A program made the position numbers and the translations under genes. 64,000 nucleotides of DNA from Mycocentrospora acerina (taxonomy: Eukaryota; Ascomycota; Dothideomycetes; Pleosporales): the NCBI GenBank assembly GCA_022701365.1, contig JAKUHH010000091.1, forward strand, positions 62,001-126,000, read 5' to 3'. Shown here one piece after another: positions 1 through 9,909 of the stretch. The number at the start of each line of letters is the position of its first letter. The stretch's first letter is position 1. Below the pieces are notes generated by a model. That model had not been told where the DNA came from. It ran no database searches and saw nothing but the letters and a program-made list of their open reading frames with translations.

Positions 1-1
1 C

Positions 2-1576
2 AATACCTTCCATTTGGCTGGTCACTCGGCCAAGAACGTCACACTCGGTATCCCCCGTCTGCGAGAAATCGTCATGACTGCGTCGTCAAAGATCTCGACG
101 CCTAGCATGCAGCTGTACCCGCATGCAGAGCTCTCAAAGGATGACAATGAAAAGTTCGCCAAGAGCATCACTCGTCTTCCATTGTCCGCTGTGCTTGACA
201 AGGTCACCGTCACCGAGACCTCTGGTCCTGGTGCTCAATTCAGCCAAGCACGAAGCTACAAAGTGCGCTTGAACTTCTACCCCGCCAAGGAGTACACCCA
301 GGAGTACGCCATCAAGGTTCGCGATGTCGCCGAGTCGATTGAGCAGAAGTTCTGCCCCCGACTTCAGAAGATCATCCGTGCGGACCTGAAGAAGAAGGGC
401 GAGAACAAGTCCTTGTCAACCGCAAACTCGGCAGCTGTTCCTACGATTGGAGAGTCTTCTGGTGCCATTGAACAGCAGACTGTCCGTCAGTCCGATGCCG
501 CAGCCGACCGCGAAGGCGGGCCTGAAGACGACGACAGCGATGATGGTGAGGGTGAGAACGACACAACGCATGCCAAGCAGCGTGGCCGCCGCGAAGACAG
601 CGTTGGCTATGATGAGCCCGAAAAGGAGGAGCAAGCCTTTAACGCGAACCTCGATGCACAGGATGCCAGTGATGAGGACGAAGCATACAGCGGTAGCCCC
701 AAACCCTCGCGCTCCACCACGCCCGATCCTGCCGACGACGACATGGACGAGTCGATGCTGATCCCGACCGATGAAGTCTCAGACATCCGCCGCGAGCGCA
801 TATGCAACAAGAACGCCGACATTTTCAACTTCTCCTTTGACGACCGCAAGGGTGCCTCTTGCGACATCACTTTTGAGTTCCCGGCCTCTACGCCCAAGCT
901 CCTCATGCTACACCACGTCGAAGCTGCCGCCGACTTTGCTACCATTCATGTGATCCCCGGTCTCACCAAAGCCACAGTCGTCACCGATGACAACACAAAG
1001 GAACCCATGATTGTCACGGACGGATCCAACCTCCTCGCCATGCGCGACTTTTCGCACATTATCGACGTCAACCGTCTCCTCACCAACGACATTGTGGCGA
1101 TGTTGCACCTCTACGGCGTAGAAGCCTGTCGTGCGACAATAGTCCGCGAAATGCACGCCGTCTTCAGCGGTCACGGCATCTCCGTCGACCTGCGCCACCT
1201 GAACCTCATTGCCGACACAATGACCAAGGGCGGCGGCTTCACCCCCTTTAACCGTATCGGCCTGCGCGGCAACGTCAGTCCGTTTATGAAGATGAGCTTC
1301 GAGACTACAGTCGGCTTCCTGAAAGACGCCGTTCTGGAGCGCGACTGGGACGACCTGCGCAACCCCAGCGCAAGGATCGTCGTCGGCAGGTTGGGCGCCG
1401 CGGGCACGGGTGCATTCGACGTCCTGGCCCCTGTTGTGGTTGTCGATCCGCTAAAGATGGGCGACACAGACGTGAGAATGGGCGTCGAAGAAGATGAGGA
1501 AGAAGAAGAAGAGGAGGAGGAGGAAGAGGAAGAGAAAGAAGAGGAAGCCGGCGACGTGAGCATGATGGACGTATAA
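2..1576 (+). CDS. rpa190: RNA polymerase I largest subunit, C-terminal part (RPA190/Rpa1)
   Basis: The reading frame is already open at the window edge, so this is the 3' part of a larger gene (about 524 residues seen). It begins with NTFHLAGHSAKNVTLGIPRL, the conserved segment of the largest subunits of RNA polymerases near the bridge helix and trigger loop. It then continues through a Pol I-type jaw region. A long acidic, Ser-rich insertion (roughly residues 140-260 of the visible part) and the C-terminal conserved block ending near FDVLAPVVV are typical of the Pol I subunit rather than of Pol II or III; no CTD heptads are present. The last 30 residues contain an uninterrupted Glu-rich run. 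The protein transcribes 35S rDNA in the nucleolus. No intron is needed. It is convergent with rpn6. Confidence 0.93.
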   Translation, partial: NTFHLAGHSAKNVTLGIPRLREIVMTASSKISTPSMQLYPHAELSKDDNEKFAKSITRLPLSAVLDKVTVTETSGPGAQFSQARSYKVRLNFYPAKEYTQEYAIKVRDVAESIEQKFCPRLQKIIRADLKKKGENKSLSTANSAAVPTIGESSGAIEQQTVRQSDAAADREGGPEDDDSDDGEGENDTTHAKQRGRREDSVGYDEPEKEEQAFNANLDAQDASDEDEAYSGSPKPSRSTTPDPADDDMDESMLIPTDEVSDIRRERICNKNADIFNFSFDDRKGASCDITFEFPASTPKLLMLHHVEAAADFATIHVIPGLTKATVVTDDNTKEPMIVTDGSNLLAMRDFSHIIDVNRLLTNDIVAMLHLYGVEACRATIVREMHAVFSGHGISVDLRHLNLIADTMTKGGGFTPFNRIGLRGNVSPFMKMSFETTVGFLKDAVLERDWDDLRNPSARIVVGRLGAAGTGAFDVLAPVVVVDPLKMGDTDVRMGVEEDEEEEEEEEEEEEEKEEEAGDVSMMDV

Positions 1577-2269
1577 TAAACAAACAGTTCCTGATACATG
1601 TATAAACTGGCTGAGGGTAGGGGTTATTTTTTTAAATCCCCCCCCCCTCCCCCTCCCCGAAAAAATCCTTGTATTGTAATCTTTCTTTCCTTCCTTCTTC
1701 CTCTTTTCTGGGCGTTGAAATATTCGGGGGTCGGGCATGGATATGGTGTTCTTCTTCTTTTTTTTTTGGCGGAATAGCCCACAAGGGGTTGTTGTTTTTT
1801 TTGGGGGGTGTAGTGGAAATCTTTCATAGCAGACACTATGTATGATGGGAGGTTGAGTGAGTACGCAAGTGTGTGTGTAACGTGGAGAAAAGTCAATTTT
1901 TAAATCATCATCATCATCGTCATCGTCATCATCATTCCATGTGTTTTTGGTCTTGTCTTTGTAAAAGATTACGTGTCTTGTAGAGCTGTGTTGGACTGCC
2001 TTGTCTGGTGGTGGATCAAGCTATCCGGCTTTTCACTCTTGGCTTTCCACGACTTCATCATCAATGCGTGCTTTATTTACTCTCTTGTATTCATCGTAAT
2101 CCTTCACTTGGAGAGACACACACTCACGCACATAATCTCTCAAATCATATGCCCATCACATGTCGTCGTTATACTGGCGGCAAACCATCTATGCTAATGC
2201 TACATAGGTCCAGGCTTGACCACAGCAGGGTACATCTCCTTCATTTCTCTCTTCACACTCCCCCCCTCC
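1577..2269. other. Convergent intergenic region, rpa190 / rpn6
   Basis: This 693 bp stretch separates the 3' ends of two convergent genes. It contains a C-rich run near 1639-1660, T-runs near 1755-1800 and an imperfect ATC triplet run at about 1905-1936. I see no gene here; the reading frames are short or low-complexity. Confidence 0.7.
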
Positions 2270-3609
2270 TTACTCCAGAAGCGACGCCTGGTTCGCATAC
2301 AGCACATCCACGACATTGCCCAGCTTCTCAATCGTCTCCAGCGCCGCATCGTACCCCTGGTCGCGCTCCGACTCATCAAAGACAATCAGGCACCCCGCAC
2401 CTTGGTCCAGGACTCCAATAATGACCTTGTCCAGAATCATCTGCGACAGCTTGCGCTCCACTTGTATGGTGTCGAGGCCCACCATTTTGGCGACATGGTC
2501 AATTTCCACGCGGCTGTACGGCTCAATCACCTTGATGAGATTTTGCTCCAGCATGTTGTCGTACAGGCGGCGGAGATGGCTCGTGATGAAACGGTCGCTG
2601 CCAAGCTCCTGGCGGTACTCGGTAAGCGCGGTTTCATACTCTTCAAGACTGCGGTTTGTATGTGCGCGTGCTACGGCCTTCATGGCTTCGAGCCGCTTTC
2701 CTGCGTACTTGATGGCGTGCTTGGAGGTCATGAGGTTGGACACGTCGTCGCCCAGATTGAGCATGATCTTGCAGAGGAGCATGTACTGGAGTGCCGATGT
2801 GGCCTTTTGCTCTTCGTCTTGCGAGTGGTAGCCCTCCATAGCCTCGATAAAGTAGGAGAAGGAGGTGTTGAAGTCGCCGTCCTCGGCATGCAGCATGCCG
2901 CTCTGCATGTCCAATCCGGCCTGGAGGAGAGGCGGCGTGTACACTGAGGCGGCCGAGGTTCGCGCGGATGTGAGGGCGGCACGTCCCTTGGGTATGTTGC
3001 CCAGCGCATGGTAGACGCGGGACTCCAGAAGCTGCACCTCAACCAACACGAGCTTGTCATCCAGACGCTTCAGCTCCTTGAGCAGGCTGTTGATCAGGGT
3101 CAAGGCCTCGTAGTAGGAATGCTTCAGCATGTACAGAGATACGAGTCTAGTCTCAAGGTTCTGCCGTAAGAAACCCCTCCGCTCCGAGACTGCCCATTCT
3201 ATGCATGACTTTGTGACGTCGATCTGAGTGTCGGTCGTGTTGGGGATGGTGGTGAAGAGGTCGAGCAGCTGTCGCACTGCACAGTCGTCGTCAGCAGTCT
3301 CTTTCTCACTCGTGCGCACGTGGTTGGATACTCACCGAGTTTGGCTGTCTTTGCTTTGGCGAACGAAGACAGCACCGATCGCGCCTGCTTCACGAGCTCT
3401 GCGAGAGCATCAACTCTCTTCTGATCCCGGTACAGCTCCCCCAACCCGACTAGCGCGCTCTCATAGTTCTTGATGGCCGCCTCATTTGAGCCCGGGTCGT
3501 TGGCCAGCACCTCTTTGTACACCTGCTCGGCTTTTGCGGGCTCCGTCTTTGCTATCTTGGATGCTTCCTCTATTTGGTTGCTCGTGTTGGTTATGTCCGC
3601 GACGGCCAT
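2270..3609 (-). CDS. rpn6: 26S proteasome regulatory lid subunit Rpn6 (PSMD11)
   Basis: The gene has two exons, 3336-3609 and 2270-3276, joined across a 59 bp GT-AG intron (3277-3335), giving 426 residues. The junction reads AKTAKL-V-RQLLDLF, which matches the family. The N-terminal part is a helical TPR-like solenoid, and the C-terminal third (about residues 290-400) is a PCI domain (IEPYSRVEIDHVAKMVGL) ending in the lid helix LGNVVDVLYANQASLLE. Rpn6 is a lid scaffold that clamps the 19S regulatory particle to the 20S core. The length matches the family norm (about 420). The start is the first ATG and lies immediately before a conserved N-terminal helix. A possible 5' UTR intron lies upstream (see 3725-3794). 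Confidence 0.95.
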
Positions 3610-3724
3610 GGTGGGTTATCGGGGGTGTGTCGTGATTCGGCGATGACGTGGGGAGTGTTTGGGTGGTTGTTCGTGTCAGACAGGTGGGAAGGTGGCGGCT
3701 TGAGAGCTGTATTGGGGATGCTCT

Positions 3725-3794
3725 CTGCAGATATTCAATATTAGTGGTGGTTCGAAAGCAAAAAGCTCCGTCTTTCTACACGAAACAAGCTTAC
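3725..3794 (-). other. Candidate 5' UTR intron of rpn6
   Basis: On the minus strand there is a consensus donor CAG|GTAAGC at 3794, a CTAAT branch-like motif in between, and a pyrimidine-flanked CTGCAG acceptor at 3725. This would be a 70 bp intron in the leader of rpn6. It does not affect the protein. Transcript data would be needed to confirm it. Confidence 0.35.
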
Positions 3795-4170
3795 CTGAGA
3801 GGTGCTGCGGCGGTTACACAATCAGGTCGGGTCGGAGTGAGTGGTGTTGCTACACGCTTCGTAGAGCTCAGAGATGCGGCGAGACTTGGCAAGGCTGGCT
3901 TAGCGCGTTTCTCAGCAGTAATGACAAACACAGCCAGTGCATCTTGCACTTGCACTTCCACTTGAATTCACCACCGGATATCCTTTCCAATAGTCTTGTT
4001 CGCGACGACTCTCTTGTGCGAGTGATAGTTTCGATGAGGGTGAGTCAACTGCAGGATAATACATAAATCTTGCCCAAACAGCCGGCTCTGTGCCTTTCTC
4101 AGTATGGCGTTGTGTGTCACACCTATTGTCGTCTCCTACTATAATATCAAGTCTATGAACGCATCGTTCT

Positions 4171-4560
4171 CTACACACAAAATCGATGCTGCTCCATTAC
4201 TCCAAATGGCACCTTAAGATCTGCTGTCTGAGCTTGATGCACGAGACGAGTCTGGGACCCTGAGTTTGGAAGACACAGATGTTCCGAGTTGCAAGTTGAG
4301 AGAGCTGATTTGATGAAGAACATGGTTCCTGGCGTGAGCTCATCGACAGAGTCACACACTAACGTATGTCTTCTGTCACTACCATACTGACCATATCCAA
4401 TTACACCGTCTTTCCTGACCCATTTCGGCTTTGCAACTTCGCCTTTGACAATACCACAGCCTTGTACAATATATACACCACCATCAAGAAACTGGTACAA
4501 CCCGATCCTAAAGCGATGGGCTGCCGTCGTACGCTGCTACTCTTTGAGCAGCGCCTCGAA
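4171..4560 (-). pseudogene. Possible gene relic, unknown family
   Basis: A minus-strand frame at 4171-4500 reads like a folded protein (for example GGVYIVQGCGIVKGEV and KDGVIGYGQYGSDRRHTLV). There is no ATG at its head: the open frame begins at a TTG. Continuing upstream gives FEALLKE-stop-QRTTAAHRFRIG, interrupted by a TAG at 4537-4539 with another stop just before it. Downstream it stops after about 110 codons. This could be a decayed gene or chance. I do not recognise a family. Confidence 0.2.
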
Positions 4561-5110
4561 CAGTCATCGATGCACGTGAGCCTTACTGAGCAACTACTCG
4601 TGTGCAACAAAGAAACCTTGAATGCGAAAAGCGAACCAAGTGCCATTTGCACCCATTCATAACGTAGACGAGAATGCCGAGGTAAGAGGGGTACATATCA
4701 CCCATGCTGATCTGTAGGTACGTCTGCGTAATAACTAGCAACACCCTCTCTTCGGGCCCAGAGTGTTTCCATGTACACTCAGGATCAGGGTCAAAATCAA
4801 TGAACCATCATGGGATCGGAGCAACAGCGATGCACCGCAGGGTTTTGTGGCTCTTAGCGTGATGGCGGCTGCAGGAACGGCGCGATCGCATCTACCCCAC
4901 CTCGAAGCTGCCTGACACCGACATGTGGGATGTCCATGAGGCTGAGCCATCACAAGTACTTGGTTGTGTTCACGTGAACAGTCTTCTGATACAAGCCTAT
5001 GACTCTATAGTCTGCTTACATTACACACCGCATCTCATCATAGACACTGCAACAACATCTGCGCTCTCACCAATACACCCCCCGTCACCTCTAGCCTTCT
5101 GGTAGCCACC

Positions 5111-7411
5111 ATGGCCACCCTCATAAAGTATGCGCCATTTGCGAGCGACGTCGATATGCAATTTTATGCGGCGCTCGCACACATCAAAATCAACCACGAC
5201 AAGCTCGACGACTCTGCGCGTAAAGTACTCGGATTGTACGAAGTGCGACCGGGAGACCATTCGTCGCGGTCGATGCGCGTCCAGATACATCCGAACGCGC
5301 TCACATCGGATGAGTGAGTCCTTTGCTCTGTTTAGACTTACCAAAGTACTAACAGCGAACCTTGGTAGTACTCCGCCAAATTATTACCGTGCCGAAGGCA
5401 TCATTAAAAACTGCAACACAATAGAGGACTACAAGAACCTTGACCGCTCCGCTGTCCTCGAAAGATGCGCACAAACAGTATGCTCACATGCCATACTTAT
5501 TCGCCTTTGCTAACACTTCTAGATCTGGGAGGCGATTCAAGATGGATCCATATATGAATGCCCTTCTCTTCTCTCCTCCTTCACCGCGATCATATTTGCA
5601 AACTTGAAGAAATACAAGTTCACATATCACTTCGGGTTTCCAGCCATACAGTCGGATCCACAGTGGAAGCAGGTAGGCGAAGTGACCAGATTTGATGCTC
5701 GTGAGACGACGTTTCTTGTAGATGCAGTGCAAACATGGAAGTACAGGTCGGATGCTCGGCAAAGAGGCTTTTTTCTCGCGAAACGCGTCCGGGGGGCGGC
5801 CAACACAGATGAGACGCCCAAGACACCCATATCTCCTTTGGAGGAATTTGGATACCAGTGGGTTATCGGAAGGCTCGACATGTTCGAGAAGGGCTTCTTC
5901 GATGGCATCAACAAGGAAGACCGCTTCATCTCCTTCGCAGACCCATCAACATATTCTGACAACCCTGGATGGCCCCTGAGGAATCTGCTTGTACTTATGC
6001 GACATCGCTGGCATCTGAGTGAGGCTCAAATTTTGTGCTATCGCGATACTCATACACGGCGCGATCAACCAAACTCTTTAATCTTGCAAATCCAGTCCGA
6101 TCCTGGCCCCCCTCCTGCATCCACGTCACCAGAAGATTTCTCTGCCCGTCCAAGGACGCCAAAACTACCTAAAGTCACAGGTTGGGAGAGGACAGAAAGC
6201 GGAAAGCTCACATCCCGAAACGTCGATCTCTCCGAATACATGGACGAGCGCAAACTTGCTGATCAGGCTGTGGACCTAAATCTCAAACTTATCAAATGGC
6301 GCATAGCACCCAATATCGATTTAGACGTTATAAAGAATTGCAAGTGCCTATTACTTGGAGCGGGGACACTAGGCTCTTATGTGTCAAGGACGTTGATGGG
6401 TTGGGGTGTGAGAAAGATTACTTTCGTCGACAACGCTACTGTCAGCTTCTCAAACCCAGTACGACAGCCTCTATTTAACTTCAAGGATTGCCTGAATGGG
6501 GGAGCGAAGAAGGCCGAGCGTGCCGCCGAGGCGTTGGAAGAGATATATCCGGGTGTGGAGGCTGCGGGTCACGTCATGGAAGTGCCAATGGCCGGTCATC
6601 CGATGACTGATGCAACGAAGACGAAAGCCCATTTCGAGAAGTTGAAGAAGCTGATCGACGAACACGATGCTATATTTCTTCTCATGGACACAAGAGAAAG
6701 TAGGTGGCTACCGACGGTGATGGGAAAGGCGTCAGGGAAGATCGTACTTAATGCTGCGCTTGGCTTTGATACTTTTGTCGTGATGCGTCATGGCCTAAAG
6801 ACCACACAAGAAGGCGAAGTGGAACTGGGTTGCTATTTCTGTAATGATGTGGTAGCACCGGCTGATGTCAGTACTCCCATTTATTCACATGCATATGCAA
6901 AGCTAACGCAACATAGTCTTTGAGCAATGCGACTCTCGATCAGCAATGCACAGTCACTCGCCCTGGAATTGCACCTCTAGCATCAAGTCTCCTCGTTGAG
7001 CTCCTCGTCAGCATTTTGCAACACCCGTCGAAAGCATGTGCCCCACCGCCGTCTAGAATCCAGGCGCCTTCATCTACCAACCCACCCCCCTCTCACCCTT
7101 CACTTCCACCTCCATATCAACACCCACTCGGAACAGTCCCTCACACCATTCGAGGCTACCTCTCCACTTTTTCAAACCTCCAAGTCGAAGGCCAACCCTA
7201 CGATTGCTGCTCTGCATGTAGTGACACTGTCATCCAACACTATGAAAAGGATCCATGGGGTTTCGTGCAGAAGGCTCTGAACGAGAAGGGATGGGTTGAG
7301 GAGATGTCGGGACTGGCCGAGGTGCAGAGACGGGCAGATGAAGCAAGTAAAGATGTGGAGTGGGATTCGGAGGATGAAGGTGGGCTAGAAGATGAGGGAG
7401 AAATGTTGTGA
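5111..7411 (+). CDS. atg7: Atg7, E1-like activating enzyme of autophagy
   Basis: Four exons (5111-5313, 5369-5477, 5523-6866, 6917-7411) give 716 residues; the introns are 55, 45 and 50 bp. The N-terminal domain begins IKYAPFASDVDMQFYAAL. The E1 adenylation domain contains the nucleotide motif GAGTLG (about residues 383-388) followed by VRKITFVDNATVSFSNPVRQ. The catalytic cysteine lies in LDQQCTVTRPG (about Cys563). The acidic C-terminal tail is typical of the Atg3-binding end. Atg7 activates Atg8 and Atg12 for transfer to Atg3 and Atg10. The third intron uses a GTCAGT donor, which is the only choice that keeps frame and yields APAD-SLSNATLDQQC. A Pro-rich insert at the start of exon 4 makes the protein slightly longer than yeast Atg7 (630). 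Confidence 0.95.
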
Positions 7412-8519
7412 TGATTTACCTTTGACCGGGGTTTGGGACTTGGGTTTGGGACTTGGGTGTATGAATGGTCATTTTCTTGCGGCAGAGGGGATGGGAATCT
7501 GAAAATTTTCATGTTAGACTACCTTATTTCATTATCCAGCATTTATCAATGCAGTATCAATATTGTGGGCTGGTATTGCGAAGCATACCGTCACTCAAGC
7601 CAAAAATTGCGCAAATTTTTGATCAAGTTTTGAGTATCTTGCATCACAGGGGAGCGCCAACACTCTCTCTTTATTTAGAAAAAGCCAAGAAGACCAGAAC
7701 TCTCAAATCAGTCTAGCGATTACAAGACGTAGGTAGCTTAGCCATTCTAACCGCCTCCCTCATATCGACTCTTCTCCTGTAGGTTTCGACGATCCCTCCA
7801 CCCTTCTTACGTCACTCCTCCACAACTTAGATCCCAACCCCAACCCACAATTTCATTGTGGCATATGCCAACGTTCGTCGCCAAACCTCCAAACCACGCA
7901 ACCCCAAGCCCACTACAACGTCACTCCTCATTCGCCGCTACATCCATATGCGCCACATCCGCTGCACCCGTTTCTCCCGACCAATAATCGCGCATCTGAT
8001 TCTGCTCCATTTGCGCCAAGAGCATTTTAACCTGCAGGTAATGGCTCGCAGGATTCGGGTCTAGAAGGATCCCGTTGTGCCCTACGGTGCCGTCTCTCCG
8101 AGTCCAAGACACTGGGGGTTTGGCGAGGGCGATTGGCGTATGTCATGGGTGAGAGAGATGGATGGGAATGAGAAGTTGGCGAGCTGAGACGGAGTGACGT
8201 GATGAGGGGAGACGCGGGGATATAAGATGACGTGAGAAAGGAGGGGAAGAAGAAGATGAAGAAAAAGAAGAAGAAGATATTTAACAGCGATTCAGACACC
8301 TTACCTCATATCAAACACAAGCAAAACCTTCATTTAACTCTCAACAAACAGTTTTGACGAAATCATATCATCTCAGTCGAACAAACCTCAAAGACACTGC
8401 ACATTTAAGAACGAGTCAAACGACCTACAAATCGAGCGGGCGAAGTCGATATTCGACTTTCATATTTACAACGCACTACACCCACAAGCAAACAACCCAC
8501 ATACACACACACAATCACA
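7412..8519. other. Intergenic region upstream of the MGCG gene
   Basis: The 1.1 kb holds the atg7 3' region and the leader of the small gene at 8520. It includes a polypurine stretch at about 8231-8280, a TATAAG motif at 8221-8226 (about 295 bp before the ATG), and a CA-rich run directly before the start. No other gene is supported. Confidence 0.55.
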
Positions 8520-8723
8520 ATGGGTTGCGGACCTTCTCGTGCGGTACCCGGACGTCGCGGCGTTGTGGTGGCTCCTGGCATTGGCCTAGGTCACGCCAGA
8601 CCTGCAAAGGTTGTGCATGTACACCATACCGGGGGAATGGGTGGCGGACACAGGATGGGAGGAGTTGCAGTGGTGGGTGCTGGACGCCATGGCAGGGGTA
8701 TAGGAGGGAGGAGAAGGTGCTAA
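8520..8723 (+). CDS. Small Gly/Arg/His-rich protein with MGC N-terminus, unknown function
   Basis: This 67-residue frame starts in an excellent fungal context (ACAATCACAATGGG) after a CA-rich leader, which supports real translation. It begins MGCGPSR, where Gly2 followed by Cys3 is a classical N-myristoylation plus palmitoylation pattern, suggesting membrane attachment. The rest is rich in Gly, Val, His and Arg (HVHHTGGMGGGHRMGG) and ends RRRC. There is no intron and no recognisable domain. It lies alone between atg7 and the thioesterase gene. It could be non-coding, since the frame is short, but the start context and composition favour a small gene. Confidence 0.45.
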   Translation: MGCGPSRAVPGRRGVVVAPGIGLGHARPAKVVHVHHTGGMGGGHRMGGVAVVGAGRHGRGIGGRRRC

Positions 8724-9120
8724 ACAATCGGGAGATCTGAATCATGAGATGGCTGGGATGAGGCGATGGCTTTAGGAAAAGAGGTGACTTGACGATTTCA
8801 AGATTGTTGTGTACTGTAGCGTATTGTTTTATGGGTGGCTGGTCGATTTAGCGAAGCTGGCACAACAAAAGAATTTTATCGTTGGTTCGAATGCTATACT
8901 GTTGTGCATGGACCATCGCCTGTCGTGGTGTAGTAACGCAACCACAAGCTAGATGTAATGTGGAGTATTTTGAGAGTTATATTCAAGATAAGTGAGTCAT
9001 GTAGATTCGGCGTTCATAGTATGACTGGTTCAAAGTAGGGTGAAGTTCCAGATGTTCCCCAATGTTTGCAATTGATGTAAATGCACGGTCATTAGGAATG
9101 GTTCTCTGATGACTTCAAAC
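8724..9120. other. Convergent intergenic region
   Basis: This 397 bp stretch lies between the 3' ends of the MGCG gene and the thioesterase gene. I see no gene or structured element in it. Confidence 0.6.
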
Positions 9121-9579
9121 TCATATCCTGACGAACTTGGTGTGCGAACCAGTCGCGATAATGGGTCCAATCTTGTCATCGATGACCTTCCAGATAGTCG
9201 CTGTCGTAAAAGCCAATGTGCCTCCAACCTTTCCAGCCCTACCCTCGATCTCTATCCAGTCTCCATCCTTGGCCGAGGTCTGGTAAGAAATGTGGATGTC
9301 GGTGCTGACACCAGTTTTGGTCCGATTATCGTAGGCTGCGATAGCGACACCACCCACCCAGTCAATGAGTGTAGCAGAGACAGAACCGTGAATTCCGCCA
9401 TGGGCATTCACATGGTTCTTTGTCAACAGCAAACGAGCGCGAACGACACCCTTGGACGCGTAGGTCAACTTGATGTCGTCGAGCAGGAACTGATAGATAG
9501 GACTGTGAGGTTTGCGTCCCTCCCAGAATTTCTCGACGTGTGCGAGGATCTCGGGGTCATTTGCTGCTTCCACACTCAT
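9121..9579 (-). CDS. Hotdog-fold thioesterase (ACOT13/THEM2-like)
   Basis: A 152-residue single-exon protein with the PaaI/ACOT13 hotdog pattern: NAHGGIHGSVSATLIDWVGGVAIAA is the HGG segment with the central helix, followed by VSTDIHISYQTSAKDGDWIEIEGRAGKVGGTLAFTTATIW. The family hydrolyses acyl-CoA thioesters. The frame stays open upstream and two further ATGs exist. I chose MSVEAANDPEILAHVEKFW because family members start near this helix. The next upstream ATG (MSTLTSESN) would add about 33 residues and cannot be excluded. The gene is divergent from the PXA-PX protein, about 330 bp away. Confidence 0.85.
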   Translation of the reverse strand: MSVEAANDPEILAHVEKFWEGRKPHSPIYQFLLDDIKLTYASKGVVRARLLLTKNHVNAHGGIHGSVSATLIDWVGGVAIAAYDNRTKTGVSTDIHISYQTSAKDGDWIEIEGRAGKVGGTLAFTTATIWKVIDDKIGPIIATGSHTKFVRI

Positions 9580-9909
9580 GACGGCTGCAGGTGCGTTTGT
9601 TGAGCTGATTGGCGTTTGACTGGGTGTTTTGATTCGAAAGCGATAAAAGGAATTTGACTCGGATGTGAGAGTTGACATAAGCCATTCTGCAGCAGCAAGG
9701 AGAGCGGCGATCAGCATGCGCCCATTGGCTGGAAACACCCCTGATCCCTGCGGCAACACCACGGATCGCCCACGCGAATCTGATACCCCAGATGTACACT
9801 TGTTGTAACGGCGCACTTCAGCGGTAACGCCCTTTGCACAGCTTCCTCCAACCCATACAGAAACACGTACACCCGTATCCGCGCACCAAAACTCCATGTT
9901 TAAGCCGCC
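9580..9909. promoter_or_regulatory. Shared divergent promoter, thioesterase / PXA-PX gene
   Basis: About 330 bp separate the two divergent start codons, so both promoters must lie here. The thioesterase frame has no stop across this interval, which leaves its start uncertain. No specific box is recognisable. Confidence 0.5.

Larger units (their letters stand above)
3610..5110. other. Divergent promoter region rpn6 / atg7
   Basis: About 1.5 kb lies between the divergent starts of rpn6 and atg7. It holds a candidate 5' UTR intron for rpn6 and a protein-like but broken minus-strand frame at 4171-4560. Nothing else could be supported. Confidence 0.6.

Noticed and set aside
2216..2947. 243-codon plus-strand frame
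   Set aside because: It is antisense to rpn6, whose minus-strand product is certain.
8860..8910. GGTTCGAATG resembling a Pol III B box
   Set aside because: No A box, paired acceptor or anticodon arm is found upstream.
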